Below, piece after piece: positions 41,923-44,954 of a DNA stretch of 44,954 bases. Within the stretch, counting starts at the first letter, position 1. Each line of letters starts with the position of its first letter. The position numbers and the translations under genes are program-made. The stretch is from NCBI GenBank assembly GCA_050247075.1, contig JBFWUW010000061.1:1-44954 (forward strand), read 5' to 3'. Source of the stretch: JBFWUW01 sp050247075. GTDB lineage: Bacteria > Planctomycetota > Planctomycetia > Pirellulales > JBFWUW01. The notes under the pieces are model-generated. The model made no database searches, was not told the DNA's origin, and was given only the letters and a program-made list of their open reading frames with translations.

Positions 41923-43857
41923 ATGAAACAAAGCTCCCTCACGGTATGGCTTGGTTGCCTGGTGGCCGTTGCCTGGTTGTGCTTGTGCGCGTTGCCTGCA
42001 ACCGCCGAAGACGTGCGGACCTGGACCGCGGGCAAGTACAAGTTGCAGGCAAAGTTTGTGTCGCTGGAAGATGATACGGTCACGCTGGAGAAGAAAGATG
42101 GCAGCGAGGTCGAGATACCGCTGAGAAAGCTGAGCAAGGCCGACCAGGAATTCATTGCCCAGACCCTGGAGGAGGCGAAAGAGAGTCCCTTTAAGAGCAA
42201 GGAAGCAGACCCCTTCAAAGCCAAGAAAAAGAAGTCTGCTCGTCCAAGAACGAAGGCTGACGAAAGCGGCAACGATGATAGTTCGGAGTCCGCGGAAGTT
42301 CGCGAGATCAAGGCCGATCTTTCGGCCGCCCAGGTCATCGGCCTTGGAGCGCCGGGTGAAGCGTGGCAAGTTGATCCACCCGACCCAGGCGACGGCTTTG
42401 CTTCAAAGCCCAAGAACGTAGCGCTGCCTAAGAAGACCAGTTTTTTCGAGGCACTTAAAGGAATTGCCGTCAACCCCGCGGCTAATAAGGCAGCGGTTGG
42501 GTTTGTGTTGGGCGAACCTCGGCCGACCGGAACCACGCGCGTCGTCCTGTGTGATTTGGCGACTGGCAAATGTAGCAAGGCCGCTACGTCTTCCGGCCAA
42601 ATGTCGCCCTTAGCCTTGCATGACGACGGCCGCCAAATCTTGATGCGGCGCGAAGAGTTTGGCTTTGGCAACCTCGACCGGCTGGAAATTTGGACGCTGA
42701 ACGGTGAAAAGGCGGCCCGCCGCCTGGTTTGGACTCCCTATGAGGACGCGCAAGGGGGCGACCGCGATGTCATGTGGGCCGCATTCATTGACGCTGACCG
42801 CTTGGCTACCAGCAGCCGCGGGGGAAAGGTGGTCATTTGGAAGTATCCTCAAATCGAGGCGGAATGTACTTTTGACACGGTGGGCGGCGCGGTGCCGGCA
42901 CTTAGCCCAGATCGTACGCTGCTGGCGTATTGCACCGGCACCGACGTAGGGTTATTCGACATTGCCAAACAAGAAGTCATCGCCCAACAGCCGACGCCCG
43001 AGAAGCTGCAATGGCCCTGCCTGAATTTCAGCCCTTCTGGCAAGCGGTTGGCATGTATCGCCTTCGACAAGGTGCTGGCGTGGGATGTGCCCAGCGGAAA
43101 GCTGGAACGCACCGTGCCCGCGTCCGGACTGAACATTCACAGCGATGTGGTTTTTGCCTTCACGGATGAAAGCACGATTTTGGCGAATAGCCAGTTTCTG
43201 ATCGACCTCGACAATCAGCTCAAGTTGTGGACCTACACAGGGCACGAACAAGTCCGCGGTGCCGCTGGCTGGACGTTCTTGGGCGTGACCGCGGGAGAAA
43301 ATGCGACGGGCACACTGATTGCCGCCCAACTGCCCCATACGGCCGCTAAGGAGTTGCTAAAGAAGGCGCTGACCGACCCTAGCCTGTTCATCTTGAAAGC
43401 AGGCACCGCCGTGAAACTGAATGTCACGGGAATTGCCGACGCGGCCCAGCAAGCCCGGGTAGCCGAGGGTCTGACCGCGCGTCTCAAGGCCATCGACTGC
43501 ACGGTCGATCCCAATGCCCCGCTCGAGCTTTCCGCCTCGGTGGAGGGGCCCAAACAACGGGAAGTCTCGTACATTGGATCGGGCGATTACAAGGTGCAAG
43601 AGTATATCGTGCGCGTGCGGTTTATCTATCAAGGCCAGCCGGCTTGGGAAACCAGTTCCACCAACGTGCCCGGCTTTATCGTGCTGGGCCGGGGCGAAAA
43701 CATTGAGGGTTACCTGCGTGCGCACGAGAAGCCAAACTACGACTTCTTCGAGAACGTTGAGCTGCCTAAATTTCTACAGAAGCCGTCCACCGGTACAGGG
43801 GCGGGCAACTCGCTGACGCTAGGGCAGTCGCAGGTAGGCCCAAGCGGAATCAAGTGA
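41923..43857 (+). CDS. Secreted SHD1-domain protein with WD40-like region
   Basis: A 644-residue protein with a signal peptide (LTVWLGCLVAVAWLCLCALPATAED). Directly after it RTWTAGKYKLQAKFVSLEDDTVTLEKKDGSEVEIPLRKLSKADQEFI is an SLA1-homology (SHD1) domain, common in planctomycete secreted proteins. A Lys/Ser-rich linker follows to about residue 125. The middle (about 180-470) reads as a beta-propeller of WD40-like repeats (LTLHDDGRQILMRREEFG, ADRLATSSRGGKVVIWKYPQ, LSPDRTLLAYCTGTDVGLFD, FSPSGKRLACIAFDKVLAWD). The C-terminal part is unknown. The ATG at 41923 is chosen on the signal peptide. No enzymatic site is seen. Confidence 0.8.
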   Translation: MKQSSLTVWLGCLVAVAWLCLCALPATAEDVRTWTAGKYKLQAKFVSLEDDTVTLEKKDGSEVEIPLRKLSKADQEFIAQTLEEAKESPFKSKEADPFKAKKKKSARPRTKADESGNDDSSESAEVREIKADLSAAQVIGLGAPGEAWQVDPPDPGDGFASKPKNVALPKKTSFFEALKGIAVNPAANKAAVGFVLGEPRPTGTTRVVLCDLATGKCSKAATSSGQMSPLALHDDGRQILMRREEFGFGNLDRLEIWTLNGEKAARRLVWTPYEDAQGGDRDVMWAAFIDADRLATSSRGGKVVIWKYPQIEAECTFDTVGGAVPALSPDRTLLAYCTGTDVGLFDIAKQEVIAQQPTPEKLQWPCLNFSPSGKRLACIAFDKVLAWDVPSGKLERTVPASGLNIHSDVVFAFTDESTILANSQFLIDLDNQLKLWTYTGHEQVRGAAGWTFLGVTAGENATGTLIAAQLPHTAAKELLKKALTDPSLFILKAGTAVKLNVTGIADAAQQARVAEGLTARLKAIDCTVDPNAPLELSASVEGPKQREVSYIGSGDYKVQEYIVRVRFIYQGQPAWETSSTNVPGFIVLGRGENIEGYLRAHEKPNYDFFENVELPKFLQKPSTGTGAGNSLTLGQSQVGPSGIK

Positions 43858-43926
43858 ACGCCAATCCTGGTGCGAAGAGTGAAGCCCGCGGCATTTGACC
43901 AAACCTTTTCGAACTGGGGTTGTTCA

Positions 43927-44835
43927 ATGCTCGATCTTGCCAACCGCGACCTGGAATCGTCCCTAGCCGTGGGCCAGTGCGCCACATTGGCCTGTGTGTT
44001 GGAAGTCACGGCCCCCAAGCCGGGCAATGTCCATCGCGGGGCCGACTTCTTCGATGCTAGCTACATCGACTTTATCGCCGGCGCCGTGGCCATTGGTCCG
44101 CATGTTCAAGCTGCGGCCGAAGGCACAAAGGTTGGTGCCGCGGTATTGGCCGCGGTCGAAGCCACGCGCCGCGTGACGAGCACCAACACCAATCTGGGTA
44201 CTGTTCTGCTGCTGGTTCCACTGGCCAAGGCCGCCTCGGCCAGTCGTGATTTGGCCGCTACACCGGAGGCTCTCGCCCAGGTCTTGGAGTCACTGCAAGC
44301 CGACGATGCCAGATTGGTCTATGAGGCCATTCGCCTGGCTCGTCCCGGCGGTTTGGGCCAGGTCGAAAGCGGCGATATGCACCAGGCCCCGCCAGGCAGT
44401 TTGTTGGATGCCATGCGGCTGGCGGCCGATCGCGATTTAGTAGCCCGACAATATGTTACGAATTTCGAAACCGTACTCACCGCGGCCCTCCCCTGGCTGG
44501 TGCAGGCACGACAAGCGGGCCATTCGTTGGCCGATGCAATCGTTCAAGTCCAACTGCGCTTGATGGCCGCCTGGCCGGATAGCTTGATCGCCCGCAAGTG
44601 TGGTGCCGATATGGCACAGCAGGCATCCGACAGGGCAGCGGATGTCCTGGAACTGGGCCAACCCGGCGACCAGCTTTATCTGGATGGCCTGGCCGATCTC
44701 GATTTTTGGCTGCGCTCCGACGGCCACCGCCGCAACCCTGGCACGACGGCCGATCTGATCGCGGCCGGCCTGTTTGTGGGCCTGTTGAGCGGCCAGATTC
44801 GGCCCCCATTCAACATGCAGACCAGCCTGCCGTAG
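43927..44835 (+). CDS. CitG/MdcB-type triphosphoribosyl-dephospho-CoA synthase family protein
   Basis: A 302-residue protein. CVLEVTAPKPGNVHRGADF and VTSTNTNLGTVLLLVPLAKAAS are the conserved motifs of the CitG family, which makes the prosthetic-group precursor of citrate or malonate lyases. No lyase or transferase gene is near. Homologs without a lyase occur in methylotrophs and planctomycetes beside C1-transfer genes, so a different nucleotide-transfer role is possible. The ATG at 43927 fits the domain; a GTG at 43870 would add 19 residues. The stop codon TAG (44833-44835) lies within the left arm of a family B element. Confidence 0.85.
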   Translation: MLDLANRDLESSLAVGQCATLACVLEVTAPKPGNVHRGADFFDASYIDFIAGAVAIGPHVQAAAEGTKVGAAVLAAVEATRRVTSTNTNLGTVLLLVPLAKAASASRDLAATPEALAQVLESLQADDARLVYEAIRLARPGGLGQVESGDMHQAPPGSLLDAMRLAADRDLVARQYVTNFETVLTAALPWLVQARQAGHSLADAIVQVQLRLMAAWPDSLIARKCGADMAQQASDRAADVLELGQPGDQLYLDGLADLDFWLRSDGHRRNPGTTADLIAAGLFVGLLSGQIRPPFNMQTSLP

Positions 44836-44954
44836 CCGCATGGCTCCTGCCTTGCTGGCTTGATGCGCGAGTTGCCCGCCATTTCTGAGCACCGCGACTC
44901 GGCCTGGATCATCACATCCGATTCAAGCCAGCAAGGCAGGAGCCATGCGGCTAC
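44832..44954. repeat. Family B element with perfect 32-bp inverted repeats (123 bp)
   Basis: The left arm at 44832-44863 begins GTAGCCGCATGG and the right arm at 44923-44954 ends CCATGCGGCTAC. They are exact inverted complements over 32 bp, with a 59-base centre. The left arm provides the last bases, including the stop codon, of the CitG-type gene. The size and arm pattern match the imperfect copy at 3310-3433. The window ends exactly at the right arm. Confidence 0.9.

Overview
The window looks like a chromosomal stretch of a GC-rich planctomycete, probably of the Pirellulales group. The grounds are a DUF1549/DUF1553 protein with Ig-like domains and a CX4CH motif, a PPC-domain secreted protein, an SHD1-domain protein, many secreted proteins of unknown function, many starts without a Shine-Dalgarno sequence, and numerous hairpin-forming intergenic repeats. 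There are no rRNA or tRNA genes, transposases, phage genes or CRISPR arrays that I can see. The assignment below class level is inference.

Layout. 1-2029 (minus): DUF309 protein, LON-substrate-binding-domain protein, and the N-terminal part of a secreted neutral ceramidase-like hydrolase cut by the window edge. 2309-8690 (plus): FabH-like ketosynthase, a PPC-domain secreted protein and a DUF1549/DUF1553 cytochrome-like protein closed by a clear terminator. 8819-15244 (minus): VOC protein, nucleoside deoxyribosyltransferase-like protein, then a probable operon of isoaspartyl peptidase, DUF1805, penicillin-acylase-type Ntn hydrolase and GT4 glycosyltransferase. 15450-19230: small secreted proteins, a ClpP-like protease coupled to a Cys-motif secreted protein, a VOC protein and a rhodanese, separated by copies of a roughly 25-base hairpin repeat (family A). 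19356-21040 (minus): two secreted proteins. 21372-24790 (plus): a MarR regulator overlapping a TolC-type lipoprotein by ATGA. 24791-25533: a scarred region with a HicB remnant, a decayed copy of a TolC segment, and an intact HicB-HicA pair. 25795-29107: methyltransferase, Gfo/Idh/MocA oxidoreductase, acyl-CoA dehydrogenase-like protein. 29111-37121 (minus): a secreted TPR-CHAT protein, a Tyr-rich secreted protein, two paralogous secreted proteins sharing a VGPF-x-GPPG domain, and a diheme cytochrome-like protein with a Lys/Ala-rich tail. 37580-40670 (minus): stand-alone response regulator and polyphosphate kinase. 40852-44835 (plus): haloalkane-dehalogenase-like hydrolase (OleB-like), SHD1 protein, and a CitG-type protein whose stop codon lies inside a 123-bp element with perfect 32-bp inverted repeats (family B).

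The most unusual material is in the non-coding sequence: several distinct hairpin repeat families placed almost directly after stop codons. One (family A) shows paired base changes in its stem. Another (family B) has two elements of nearly identical size 41 kb apart. The best protein-level candidates for an undescribed system are the secreted CHAT / VGPF-domain / diheme cytochrome neighbourhood (28-37 kb) and the secreted Cys-motif protein with its coupled ClpP-like protease (17.0-18.3 kb).
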